Assembly: GCA_934631005.1 (NCBI GenBank)
Contig: CAKTXA010000025.1
Location: forward strand, 1-39,402
Direction: 5' to 3'
DNA from: an uncultured Oscillospiraceae bacterium
GTDB lineage: Bacteria; Bacillota; Clostridia; Oscillospirales; Oscillospiraceae
Length of the DNA stretch: 39,402 nucleotides
Program-made: the position numbers and the translations under genes
Notes under the pieces: generated by a model
The model's input: only the letters and a program-made list of their open reading frames with translations
The model's database searches: none
What the model was told of the DNA's origin: nothing
Part shown: positions 8,025 to 16,300 of the stretch, in pieces
How the letters are laid out: each line of letters opens with the position of its first letter
Position numbering within the stretch: position 1 is the first letter of the stretch

Positions 8025-8798
8025 TCACAGCGGCGCGGCGGTCAGGACGGCCGCCCCGCCGAGCTCGATGCGGCGCACGGCCACGGGCAGGCCGTAAAGG
8101 TCTGACAGCGTCCGCTCCGTGAGCACCTGCTCCGGCGCGCCGTCGGCCAGCAGCGCCCCGTCTTTCAGCGCGAGCACGCGCGTGGCGTGGCGGAAGGCCT
8201 GATCGGGGTCGTGGCTTGAAAAAATGACGGTGTAGCCCGCCTGACCCAGCTGCGCCACGCGCTGCATCACGCGGTGGCTGTTGCCGTAGTCGAGATTCGC
8301 CGTCGGCTCATCCATCACCAACACCCGCGCGTCCTGCACGAGCGCCCGCGCGATGAGCATGAGCTGCCGCTCGCCGCCGCTGATATGCTGGCTGCCGCGC
8401 CCGGCCAAATGCGCGATGCCAAGGCTCTCCAGCGTGCGCGTGACAAGCGCCTGCTGCGCAGCCGTGGGCGTTTGCAGCGCGCCGAGCTGCGCCGTCGCGC
8501 CCATCAGGACGCACTCGCGCACCGTGTAGTCATACGTCGGCGTGTACGACTGCGGGATGTAGGCGATCTCCTTCGCCAGTTCCCGGCGGGAAAAGTCCCG
8601 CAGCGCCCGGCCCGATACCAGAATGTCACCGCCCGCCGGCTTCAAAAAGCCGAGCAGGCAGCCGAAGAGCGTGGACTTGCCCACACCGTTCGGCCCGAGC
8701 ACGGCGATGACCTCGCCGGGCCCTGCGCGGAAGGTGATGTCTCGCAGCACCGGCGCGCCGTCATAGGAAAACGAGAGCGAGCGTACATCAATCGGCAC
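8025..8798 (-). CDS. ABC transporter ATPase, iron-siderophore/cobalamin (FecE) type
   Basis: A 257-residue cytoplasmic ATPase. Walker A is GPNGVGKST, near residue 35; the signature is ISGGERQLM; Walker B is VLVMDEPTANLD; and the switch His is in SSHDP. It is closest in style to FecE/BtuD-type ATPases that power metal-chelate import. The start is a GTG at 8798 with GGGAGGG 8 bases upstream, and it overlaps the end of the permease gene by 11 bp, so the two are translationally coupled. Its binding-protein partner is the divergent lipoprotein at 10008. Confidence 0.92.
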   Translation of the reverse strand: MPIDVRSLSFSYDGAPVLRDITFRAGPGEVIAVLGPNGVGKSTLFGCLLGFLKPAGGDILVSGRALRDFSRRELAKEIAYIPQSYTPTYDYTVRECVLMGATAQLGALQTPTAAQQALVTRTLESLGIAHLAGRGSQHISGGERQLMLIARALVQDARVLVMDEPTANLDYGNSHRVMQRVAQLGQAGYTVIFSSHDPDQAFRHATRVLALKDGALLADGAPEQVLTERTLSDLYGLPVAVRRIELGGAAVLTAAPL

Positions 8799-9831
8799 GG
8801 TTTTTCCCTCCCGTTAAGATGAGATACAAAAACACCGGCGCGCCGACGAACGACGTGAGGATGCCCAGCGGCACCTCCGCCGTGGTGAGCGTGCGCGCGA
8901 GCGTGTCCACCAGCATGAGAAAGCTCGCGCCCAGCAGCGCGCAGCCCGGCAGCAGCCGCCGGTAGTCATAGCCGAACAGGATCCGGCAGAAGTGCGGGAT
9001 CACCAGCCCCACCCAGCCGATCATGCCGCTGATGGCGACGCTCGCCGCGGTCATCAGCGTGGCGCAGGCGATCACGATCAGGCGCAGCCTGCGCGTGTCC
9101 ACGCCCATGCTGCGCGCCTCGGCGTCACTGAGCGTGAGGAGGTTGATGCGCCAGCGCAGCAGCAGCAGCGGCACAAGGCCGAGCAGGATCGGTGCGGCGG
9201 CAAACAGCACGTCCCGCCCGCGCACGCTCGTCAGCGAGCCCATGAGCCAGTAGGTGATGGCGGGCAGCTGGTTGCTGGCGTCGGCCACGAGCTTAATAAA
9301 CGACGTTCCGGCCGTAAAGAGCGACGAGATCATCATGCCTGCCAGCACCATGGAGAGCGCTTCGTCCAGACGGCTCCTGCGGCTGATGAGATACGCCAGC
9401 AGCACGGCGATGAGCCCAAAGAAAAACGCGCTGAGCGTGATGAGAAAGTAGCTCGCCGCGCATAAGATCGCCAGCGCCGCGCCGAAGCCCGCGCCGGTGG
9501 ACGCGCCGAGAAGATCCGGCGAGACCATGGGGTTGCGGAACATCCCCTGATAGCACACGCCAGCCACGCTGAGGGCCGCGCCGATGAGCGCCGCGGCGAG
9601 GATACGCGGCAGCCGCACGTTCAGAACGATCGTCGCCTCCGCGTCCGTCCAGAACGGCGAAAGCCCCCACCGCCCGCCGGACACGGCGCGCAGCGCGCCG
9701 TCGACCAGAATGCACGCCGTTTTGTCCACGCGCACCGCGTAGCGCCCCACGGCGAACGTCAGCAGGAACACCGCGAGAGACAGCGCCGCGAGCAGCGCGA
9801 ACCGGCGGTCATACGCCGTGCGTTTTTCCAT
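8788..9831 (-). CDS. FecCD/BtuC-family ABC permease
   Basis: A 347-residue permease with about ten hydrophobic segments, normal length for the FecCD family. Recognisable pieces are LPRILAAALIGAALSVAG near residue 75, the LLGASTGAGFGAA loop, and the C-terminal GLVIPHFCRILFG that contacts the ATPase. Members import ferric siderophores, haem, cobalamin or molybdate; the substrate here is not fixed by sequence. The start ATG at 9831 has GGAGGG 6 bases upstream. It is the first gene of the leftward arm of a divergent locus whose rightward arm encodes the binding protein and an ExbB/ExbD-like pair. Confidence 0.92.
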   Translation of the reverse strand: MEKRTAYDRRFALLAALSLAVFLLTFAVGRYAVRVDKTACILVDGALRAVSGGRWGLSPFWTDAEATIVLNVRLPRILAAALIGAALSVAGVCYQGMFRNPMVSPDLLGASTGAGFGAALAILCAASYFLITLSAFFFGLIAVLLAYLISRRSRLDEALSMVLAGMMISSLFTAGTSFIKLVADASNQLPAITYWLMGSLTSVRGRDVLFAAAPILLGLVPLLLLRWRINLLTLSDAEARSMGVDTRRLRLIVIACATLMTAASVAISGMIGWVGLVIPHFCRILFGYDYRRLLPGCALLGASFLMLVDTLARTLTTAEVPLGILTSFVGAPVFLYLILTGGKNRAD

Positions 9832-9858
9832 AGCCGTCCCTCCTTCGTTATCCTTTAT

Positions 9859-9887
9859 AAACTACCACGTCTGCAGGGCAGCGTCAA
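9859..9887 (-). promoter_or_regulatory. Promoter of the FecCD/FecE arm
   Basis: On the minus strand TTGACG (9887-9882) and TAGTTT (9864-9859), spaced by 17 bp, 28 bp upstream of the permease ATG. Confidence 0.55.
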
Positions 9888-9943
9888 GTGCGCACCCGCC
9901 ATTCCGACTATGGCGAATTTTGCCGCGGCGGGCGGCAAACGTC

Positions 9944-9972
9944 TTGACTTGGCGGGCGGTACGGCATATGCT
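9944..9972 (+). promoter_or_regulatory. Promoter of the binding-protein/ExbB/SLH operon
   Basis: TTGACT (9944-9949) and TATGCT (9967-9972) with a 17-bp spacer. The start point would fall inside the palindrome at 9972-9989. Confidence 0.65.
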
Positions 9973-9989
9973 ATTCTTTAGAAAGAATA
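9972..9989. promoter_or_regulatory. Perfect 18-bp palindrome, probable operator
   Basis: TATTCTTT-AG-AAAGAATA: two perfect 8-bp half-sites with a 2-bp spacer, directly overlapping the -10 end and the start point of the rightward promoter. Position and symmetry fit a dimeric repressor site, and a metal-responsive repressor would suit the transporter. No regulator gene is adjacent, so it must be encoded elsewhere. Confidence 0.6.
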
Positions 9990-10007
9990 ACGATGGAGGA
10001 GTTTTTT

Positions 10008-11093
10008 ATGAAACGTTTTCTGGCTCTCATGCTGGCGGCAGTGATGCTGCTGGGGCTGCTCACCGGCTGCGCCGCAAAAAAGGACACCGCCGCGGGGGAT
10101 ACCGTATCCTTTACCGATGATCTCGGCCGCACGGTGCAGCTGCCGCAAGAGCTGACGCGCATCGCGCCCAGCGGCCCGGTCGCCGGTATGATCCTCGCGA
10201 CCATCGCGCCGGAGTATCTGGTCAGCATCCCCGAAACGCCCTCGAGCGCACAGGCGCCGTATCTGCCGGAGAGCCTTCTGACGCTGCCCACCACGGGGCA
10301 GATGTTCGGCAAAAAGAGCACGCTGAACCTCGAAACACTGCTCGCCTGTGAGCCGCAGGCCATCATCGACCTCGGCGATAAGCGCGATGACACTGCCGAA
10401 AATCTTGACGCCCTGCAGGAGCAGATCGGCATCCCCGTTATTTTTGTGGATGCCGAGGTCGAAAATATGGAAACCATGTACCGCACGCTCGGCTCCATCC
10501 TCGCCGGAAAGGCCGAGCGCGGCAATGCGCTTGCCGATTTTGCCGCCGAGACGATCGCCATGGCAGCCGAAAACCGCGAAAAGATCACGGACGCCGAGCG
10601 CCTGCGCGTGATGTACACCGCCGAGGCGGACGGCCTGGGCACGAATGCGCGCGGCTCGTCGCAGGCGCAGGTGCTGGAGCTGGTCGGCGCGGAGAACGCC
10701 ATCGAGCTGCCTGAGGTCTCCAACCGCGGCGGCGGCAACCCCATCGATCTGGAGCAGCTGTATAATTTTGACCCCGACGCCATCGTCTTTACCGCCGACA
10801 GCATCTATGAAAGCGTCGCGGACGACCCGGCGTGGCAGGGCCTGTCCGCCATTGAGAGCGGGCGGTACTATGAGGTCCCGGCGCTGCCGTACAACTGGCT
10901 GTCGAACCCGCCGTCGGTCAATATGCTGCTCGGCGTGTGGTGGCTGGGGAACCTGCTGTATCCGCAGTACTATGACTACGACATGGCCGCCAAGGCGCAG
11001 GAGATCTATAAGCTCCTGTGGGACTATACGCTCACCGGTGATGAAGCCGCCGCCATGCTGGAGCGCTCCAGCCTGAAGGCCGCGAACGCATGA
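10008..11093 (+). CDS. ABC transporter substrate-binding lipoprotein (FecB/TroA-like)
   Basis: A 361-residue exported lipoprotein. The signal peptide ends in LLTGC (Cys about residue 20), the lipid-anchor cysteine. The opening strand SFTDDLGRTVQLPQELTRIA is the classic start of the periplasmic-binding fold of metal-chelate binding proteins. It is the likely capture subunit for the divergent FecCD/FecE transporter. The ATG at 10008 has GGAGGA 7 bases upstream; a longer in-frame ATG at 9993 overlaps that site and is rejected. The stop overlaps the start of the next gene (ATGA), so the downstream Ig-like, ExbB-like, ExbD-like and SLH genes are translationally tied to it. Absence of the usual conserved Glu/Arg pair cannot be judged by eye. 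Confidence 0.88.
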   Translation: MKRFLALMLAAVMLLGLLTGCAAKKDTAAGDTVSFTDDLGRTVQLPQELTRIAPSGPVAGMILATIAPEYLVSIPETPSSAQAPYLPESLLTLPTTGQMFGKKSTLNLETLLACEPQAIIDLGDKRDDTAENLDALQEQIGIPVIFVDAEVENMETMYRTLGSILAGKAERGNALADFAAETIAMAAENREKITDAERLRVMYTAEADGLGTNARGSSQAQVLELVGAENAIELPEVSNRGGGNPIDLEQLYNFDPDAIVFTADSIYESVADDPAWQGLSAIESGRYYEVPALPYNWLSNPPSVNMLLGVWWLGNLLYPQYYDYDMAAKAQEIYKLLWDYTLTGDEAAAMLERSSLKAANA

Positions 11094-12373
11094 GCCTCCG
11101 CAGGCTCCTGCGCCGGGCCCTGCTCGCCGCGGCGCTGCTAATGCTGCTGACCACCTTTGCCCTGGCCGACGCCGTGACCGACACCGTCACAGTTTCCATC
11201 GGCTACTTCGGCTGGAGCGAGGATCAGTACGTGGAAAAGGCGACATACCACTGGACGGAGCTGGACGACCTGTACGGCGGCGCGCTGGACACGCACGAGG
11301 TCTATTACTCGTATTACAGCGGCACGCGCACCTATCTCGTCCTTGGCCGCGGCTTTTACGTCCGCGACCTGCTGGAATACGCCGGGGTCGACCTCAACTC
11401 CATCGCCACGGTCGACTTCTTTACAAAGGACCACACGAACGGCGCCTATCGCTCGTTCACAAAGGCGGCGCTTTTTGACACGCCGCGCTATTACTTCCCA
11501 AATCTCGCGGCGGACGCGGAGACCGGCGCGGTGTACGCCGCCGACGGCGGCGACGATGTGTGGGTCGGCGCGCAGCAGGTCGAGGCCATGCTCGCGCTGG
11601 AGGACTACACGCAGTGGGACACGTCCGGCGCGGAGTTTGAGCAGATCGCCGGCAGCGACCTCTACGCGGCACGCAGCCGCTTCCACCTGTTCTTCGGGCA
11701 GGTGGACCCGGAGGAGGCCGCGACCGGCTCGGCCGCGAAATACGTCTATAAAATTCTCGTCACGTTCGCGGGTGCGCCGGTCATCTCGGCCGAGCAGACC
11801 GACCTGTCGCTCACCGTCGGCAGCGACCATGCGCTGCGCGTGGCCGTTTCGGCGGAGGATGCGCTGCTGGACGAGTACGTCCGCGGCCATCTGGTGTTCA
11901 CCTCAAGCGATGAAGCGGTCGTGCGCGTGAGCACCGACGGAACGCTGACGCCCGTGGGCGCGGGCACGGCGCTCGTCACCGCGAGCTACGGCAGCTCGTC
12001 CGCGGCGGTCACCGTCCGCGTGGGCGACGACGAACCGTCCGGCAGCGGCACGGGCGAGGGCGGCGGCACATCCGGCACCATCGGCGCGCCGGACGGCGAC
12101 AGCACGCAGGACGCTCCCGAACCGTCCGCAGAGACTGAGCCCGAGCCCGCCGCGCCGCAAAAGACCGGCGTCTACATCCTCTCCGGCGGCGCGCTGACAC
12201 CGGCGGACAGCCCCGCGGGCGTTGCCGCGGGCGAAAAAATGGGCGACGGCAGCGTCCAGCTGGAGCTGCCGCCGCAGCAGACCGCGCCCGTCCTGCCCAC
12301 GCTGATCACACTGGCGCTGTGCGCGCTGCTGGGCTTTGCCTACGGCGTGCTGCGCTACCGAAAACTACGATAA
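11090..12373 (+). CDS. Exported, membrane-anchored protein with a BIG2 Ig-like domain
   Basis: A 427-residue protein. Residues 1-27 form a signal peptide (ending ALADA). Residues 28-225 form an aromatic-rich globular domain with the phrase FYVRDLLEYAGVDLNSIATV, which recalls domains of the oxidoreductase-molybdopterin-like/surface type but which I cannot name. Residues about 233-312 are a bacterial Ig-like (BIG2) domain. Residues about 313-355 are a Gly/Ser/Pro/Glu linker. A transmembrane helix near 403-420 is followed by the positive tail RYRKLR. It is thus held at the outer face of the membrane with a long reach. It overlaps the binding-protein gene by 4 bases and precedes the proton-channel pair. 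I infer that it links the energising complex to the surface or substrate, somewhat as TonB does, but there is no TonB homology. Confidence 0.75.
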   Translation: MSLRRLLRRALLAAALLMLLTTFALADAVTDTVTVSIGYFGWSEDQYVEKATYHWTELDDLYGGALDTHEVYYSYYSGTRTYLVLGRGFYVRDLLEYAGVDLNSIATVDFFTKDHTNGAYRSFTKAALFDTPRYYFPNLAADAETGAVYAADGGDDVWVGAQQVEAMLALEDYTQWDTSGAEFEQIAGSDLYAARSRFHLFFGQVDPEEAATGSAAKYVYKILVTFAGAPVISAEQTDLSLTVGSDHALRVAVSAEDALLDEYVRGHLVFTSSDEAVVRVSTDGTLTPVGAGTALVTASYGSSSAAVTVRVGDDEPSGSGTGEGGGTSGTIGAPDGDSTQDAPEPSAETEPEPAAPQKTGVYILSGGALTPADSPAGVAAGEKMGDGSVQLELPPQQTAPVLPTLITLALCALLGFAYGVLRYRKLR

Positions 12374-12385
12374 GAGGTCATCACC

Positions 12386-13033
12386 ATGCCAGCAACAACA
12401 CAGACTACCTTCCACATCCATGACATCCTGCGCGCGGCATCGTCCGCGCTGGAGGTCCCCGTGGCCGTGGTTTTGATCGCGTTTCTCCTTGCGGCGGCGG
12501 CCCTCACGGGCTGGCTGATCGCGGAGTACTGCACCGAGCGCCGCCACTTAAAGGTCGCGCTGCCGCAGCTGCTGGAGGCGCTTCGCACCGCGCCCGACCG
12601 CGCCGCCGTCATCGAAGAAAGCGGCCTGCTCCGCCGCCAGAAGGACGCGCTGCTGGAGCTGACGCGCCACCCGGACTTTACGCCGGAGATGCGCGAGGCC
12701 CTTGCCGTGCGGCTGCTGGAGCAGGAACAGGACCGGTACGATAAGATCGTAAAGCTCAGTGAGCTTCTGGCGCGCCTTGCCCCGATGTTCGGCCTGCTCG
12801 GCACGCTCATCCCCCTCGGCCCCGGCATCATCGCGCTGGGGCAGGGCGACACGTATACGCTCTCCACGTCGCTCCTGACGGCGTTTGACACCACCATCGC
12901 CGGGCTCGTCGCCGCGGCGTTCGCCACCGTCATCTCCACCATCCGCCGCGGCTGGTACCGCGAATACGCCTCCATTCTGGAGGCCGTGAGCGAGACGCTG
13001 CTGGAGCTGGAAAAGGCAGGTGCCAGCGTATGA
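12386..13033 (+). CDS. MotA/TolQ/ExbB-family proton channel subunit
   Basis: A 215-residue inner-membrane protein with three hydrophobic segments: about 22-46, then a cytoplasmic stretch of roughly 80 residues, then about 133-155 and 165-190. The last two carry the family's core: LARLAPMFGLLGTLIPL and ALGQGDTYTLSTSLLTAF, followed by TTIAGLVAAAFATVIS. In known members this subunit forms a pentameric channel around an ExbD/TolR dimer and converts proton flow into movement. The ExbD-like partner is the next gene and overlaps it by 4 bases. The gene starts 13 bases after the Ig-like anchor protein, with a GAGGTC Shine-Dalgarno. Presence next to FecBCDE genes and no TonB receptor is unusual. Confidence 0.88.
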   Translation: MPATTQTTFHIHDILRAASSALEVPVAVVLIAFLLAAAALTGWLIAEYCTERRHLKVALPQLLEALRTAPDRAAVIEESGLLRRQKDALLELTRHPDFTPEMREALAVRLLEQEQDRYDKIVKLSELLARLAPMFGLLGTLIPLGPGIIALGQGDTYTLSTSLLTAFDTTIAGLVAAAFATVISTIRRGWYREYASILEAVSETLLELEKAGASV

Positions 13034-13344
13034 GCCGCCTGCATGACCGGATGCTCCGCCGCCGCGCGGAGGAACCGCCCGTCGACCCGATGCACTCCAT
13101 CGGCAATCTCGCCGACGCCATGCTCGTGCTGGCCGTGGGCATTATGCTGGCGCTCATCATCAACTGGAACGTGGATATTTCCGCACCCAAAGCCGAGCAG
13201 CCCGCCGCGCCCGTCCCGTTCGACCAGTCCGACCTGACCGAAGCGCCCGACGGCGCGCAGGTTTTGGAGGGCGGCGATCTGCAGGAGATGGGCACCGTCT
13301 ACTATGACGCCGAGAGCGGCACATATTATATCGTCCAGAAATAA
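13030..13344 (+). CDS. Small ExbD-like single-helix protein (DUF2149 type)
   Basis: A 104-residue protein with a short basic cytoplasmic N-terminus, one helix (about 25-45) and an acidic extracytoplasmic tail. The helix reads NLADAMLVLAVGIMLALI, which lines up with the ExbD helix (consensus near FIDVMLVLLIIFMV), including the single membrane-buried Asp that carries protons in ExbD/TolR/MotB. The tail of about 58 residues is far shorter than the usual ExbD periplasmic domain. I recall this family as DUF2149, seen beside ExbB-like genes in methanogens and Clostridia. It begins in an ATGA overlap with the channel subunit, which argues for a fixed stoichiometric complex. Confidence 0.8.
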   Translation: MSRLHDRMLRRRAEEPPVDPMHSIGNLADAMLVLAVGIMLALIINWNVDISAPKAEQPAAPVPFDQSDLTEAPDGAQVLEGGDLQEMGTVYYDAESGTYYIVQK

Positions 13345-13357
13345 AGGAGCGCTGCGC

Positions 13358-16300
13358 ATGAAAAAACTGTGTTCGATCCTCCTCGCGCTGGCGCTGCTGC
13401 TGTCGCTCGCGCCCGCCGCGCTGGCGGCCAATACGGCGTGGGACGGCAGTGTGGACATTTCGTGGTACGACCCCGCCGCGTCGGAATACTACATCTCCAC
13501 CCCCGCGCAGCTCGCGGGCCTCGCCGCGCTTGTGAACGGCATGGCCGATCCTGCTGCGCCGCGGATCGTCGGCGACACGCGCTATTTGCAGAGCGTGCGC
13601 ACAGACAACGTCCGTCTCGTCGGCGCGGGCGGCGGCAATGTGACGGACAGCGTGTACACAAGCCAGATCGACTTTGCCTATAAGACCGTCTACCTCACCG
13701 CCGACCTCGACATGGGCGGCGTGTACAACGCCGCGACGGGCACGTGGTCGGGGCCCAACTGGACACCCATCGGCGGCAAATATCCCATGAAGCCGGATGA
13801 GGTCGCGGGCGACTGCCTGACGCTCGACACGCGCTTTTGCGGCGTGCTCGACGGGCAGGGGCATACCATTTCCAACCTCTACTGTGACCGCTACGCCGCC
13901 AAGGGCTTCCCATACAGCATGGCGGTCGGCCTGGTGGGCTTTCTCGGCGGCACGAGCGGCAATGACCACGGCGGTCTGGCCGAGTTTACGGACGGCTGGC
14001 AGCCCGCGGTGCGCAACCTCGTCCTTGCCTCCGGCTTTGTCTATGCCCGCCGCATGGTCGGCGGCATCGTCGGCCGCGTGGGCGACACCAATCATGGTGT
14101 GCTCATCGAAAACTGCGCCAACCGCGCCAGCATCCGCAACACCGACTCCAAGGGTGTGGGCGGCATCGTCGGCGCAGCGTGGGGCGCGGGCATGATCCGC
14201 AACTGCTATAACACCGGCTCGGTCACCACCACCTACACCTGCCCCGCCGGAGGCATCCTCGGCTCCAACGGCGGCATGGACGTGTATAACTGCTACAGCA
14301 CCGGCACCATCGACACGCACGGCGTGTCCTATGGCCGCGGCATCGGCGGGCACGACTCCGGCGCGTACACGGTGGAAAACTGCTATTACCTCGCCGGGAG
14401 CGACGACGACGCGCGCTCCGGCGGCTATTACAGGGGCGTGAGCCGTCAGATCAGCGTCTCGGTCACGGCGCTCTCCGCCGAAGCGATGAAGTCCGCCGCA
14501 TTTGTGAGCCGCCTGAACGCAAACGGCGGCGCCTTTGCCGCCGATACGGCAAACCGCAGCGGCGGCTATCCCGTCCTGCGCTTTGAGACCGCCGCCGCAA
14601 AGACCGCCTGCGCCGTCACGCTCGCCCCATGTGAGCACGGCGCGGTCACGGTCCGGCAGGGCGCGTCCGTCGCGGCGGGCACGACCGTGGATCTCACGGC
14701 GCAGCCGGAGAGCGGCTGGACGCTCGACCATTTCACCGTGGACGGCCAGCCCATCGACGGCAGCTTCTATACCGTCACGGCGGACTGCGCCGTCGGCGCG
14801 GCCTTCAAGCGCCTGCGCACGGCGGCGCTCACCGTCGCGCCCGCCGAGGGCTTCTACCTCGCTGTGCGCCGCACCGGCTGGCGCGTGGATGACGGCGGCG
14901 CGATGACGTATGTGACGAACGAGCCGGTCTACACCGGCGACACGCTCTACGAGGGCAACGCCCTCACACTGCTCACGCAGGAATATGAGCATGCCGCGCC
15001 GAAGGACAGCGGGCTGGAGTACCGCAGCGGCGTGACGTTCACCGTGACCGGCGCGGAGGCCACGCTCGGCAGCTACACCGTGACCGGCTCCGGCGCGGTG
15101 ACGATCGCGGGCACGCGCAACACGCAGGAAAAATCATGGGCCTCCTGCGCCGACACCGGCTGGTACACCGGCAAGCAGACCGTTTACACCCTCACCACCG
15201 CCGAGCAGCTCGCAGGGCTGGCCGCTCTGGTGAGCGGCGGCACGGACTTTGCGGGCGTGACCGTCCGGCTGGGGGCGGATATTTCCCTCGCGGGCGATAC
15301 CAAAACCGGCGCGCCGCGCGTCTGGACGCCCATCGGCACCAACATCCGCCGCGCCTTCCGCGGCACGTTCGACGCGCAGAGCCATAAGATCACCGGCCTG
15401 CGCGCCCACAATACCGGCAGCAACAGCGCGCTGTTCGGCTGCGCAGTGGACGCCGTGCTCCAGGATCTCACCCTCTGCGGTACGGCGGCGGGCGAAGCGT
15501 CGGCGTCCTACGCCGCGGGGCTCATCGCCTACGCAAGCGGCTGCACCATCCGGAACTGCGCCGTCTACGTGGACGTGACCGCCGCCGGAACGCACGCGGG
15601 CGGCGTGGCCGCCTACATCACGGGCGGCACGGTGCTCAAAGGCTGCACGTCCTACGGCGCGGTGCGCGGCACGAGCGGCGTGGGCGGACTGGCCGGCGTG
15701 TGCTACTCCGGCGAGGATAAAGTGGAAAGCTGCGCCAATTTCGGCGACGTCACCTCTACCGCCAGCGGCACCTACGGCACCGGCGGCCTCGTCGGCAGGC
15801 TTGCGGGCACGCTGACGGAAAGCGCCAATTACGGCGCTGTTGTGAGCGCCGACCGCTATACCGGCGGCCTTGCGGGCTACACCACCGCCCGCAACAAAAC
15901 GGCCGTCACGCTCTGCCGCTCCGACGCCGATGTCCGCGCGAGCAGTACCGACAGCCGCGCCGCCGCGGGCGCGCTGATCGGCTATGCGCAGAACCTCATC
16001 TGGGGCGGCTGCGAAACGGAAAATACCACCCTGCCCGCCATCGGCACGCGCGGCAATGTCCGCGAGACGGCGGCGAGCGGCACCGTCCCGGCCTTCTCCG
16101 CCGCACCGCGGCCCGAGGACGTCCCCGCCCCCGCCGCGCAGGCGGTGCAGACGGACGGCGCACAGAAGCATTTTGTCGAAAAGAACGCCGTCACGCGCTC
16201 CGGCGTCTATGACCTGCCGTATTTCGCCACCGGCACCGTCACCATCGCGGACGGGCTGGACGTCACGCTCATCGGCGCCTGCGGCCCGTTTGAGGACCTG

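Noticed and set aside
13160..14992. A 610-codon minus-strand frame within the ExbD-like and SLH genes
   Set aside because: Shadow frame of GC-rich coding sequence; the SLH protein on the plus strand has a signal peptide and known repeats.
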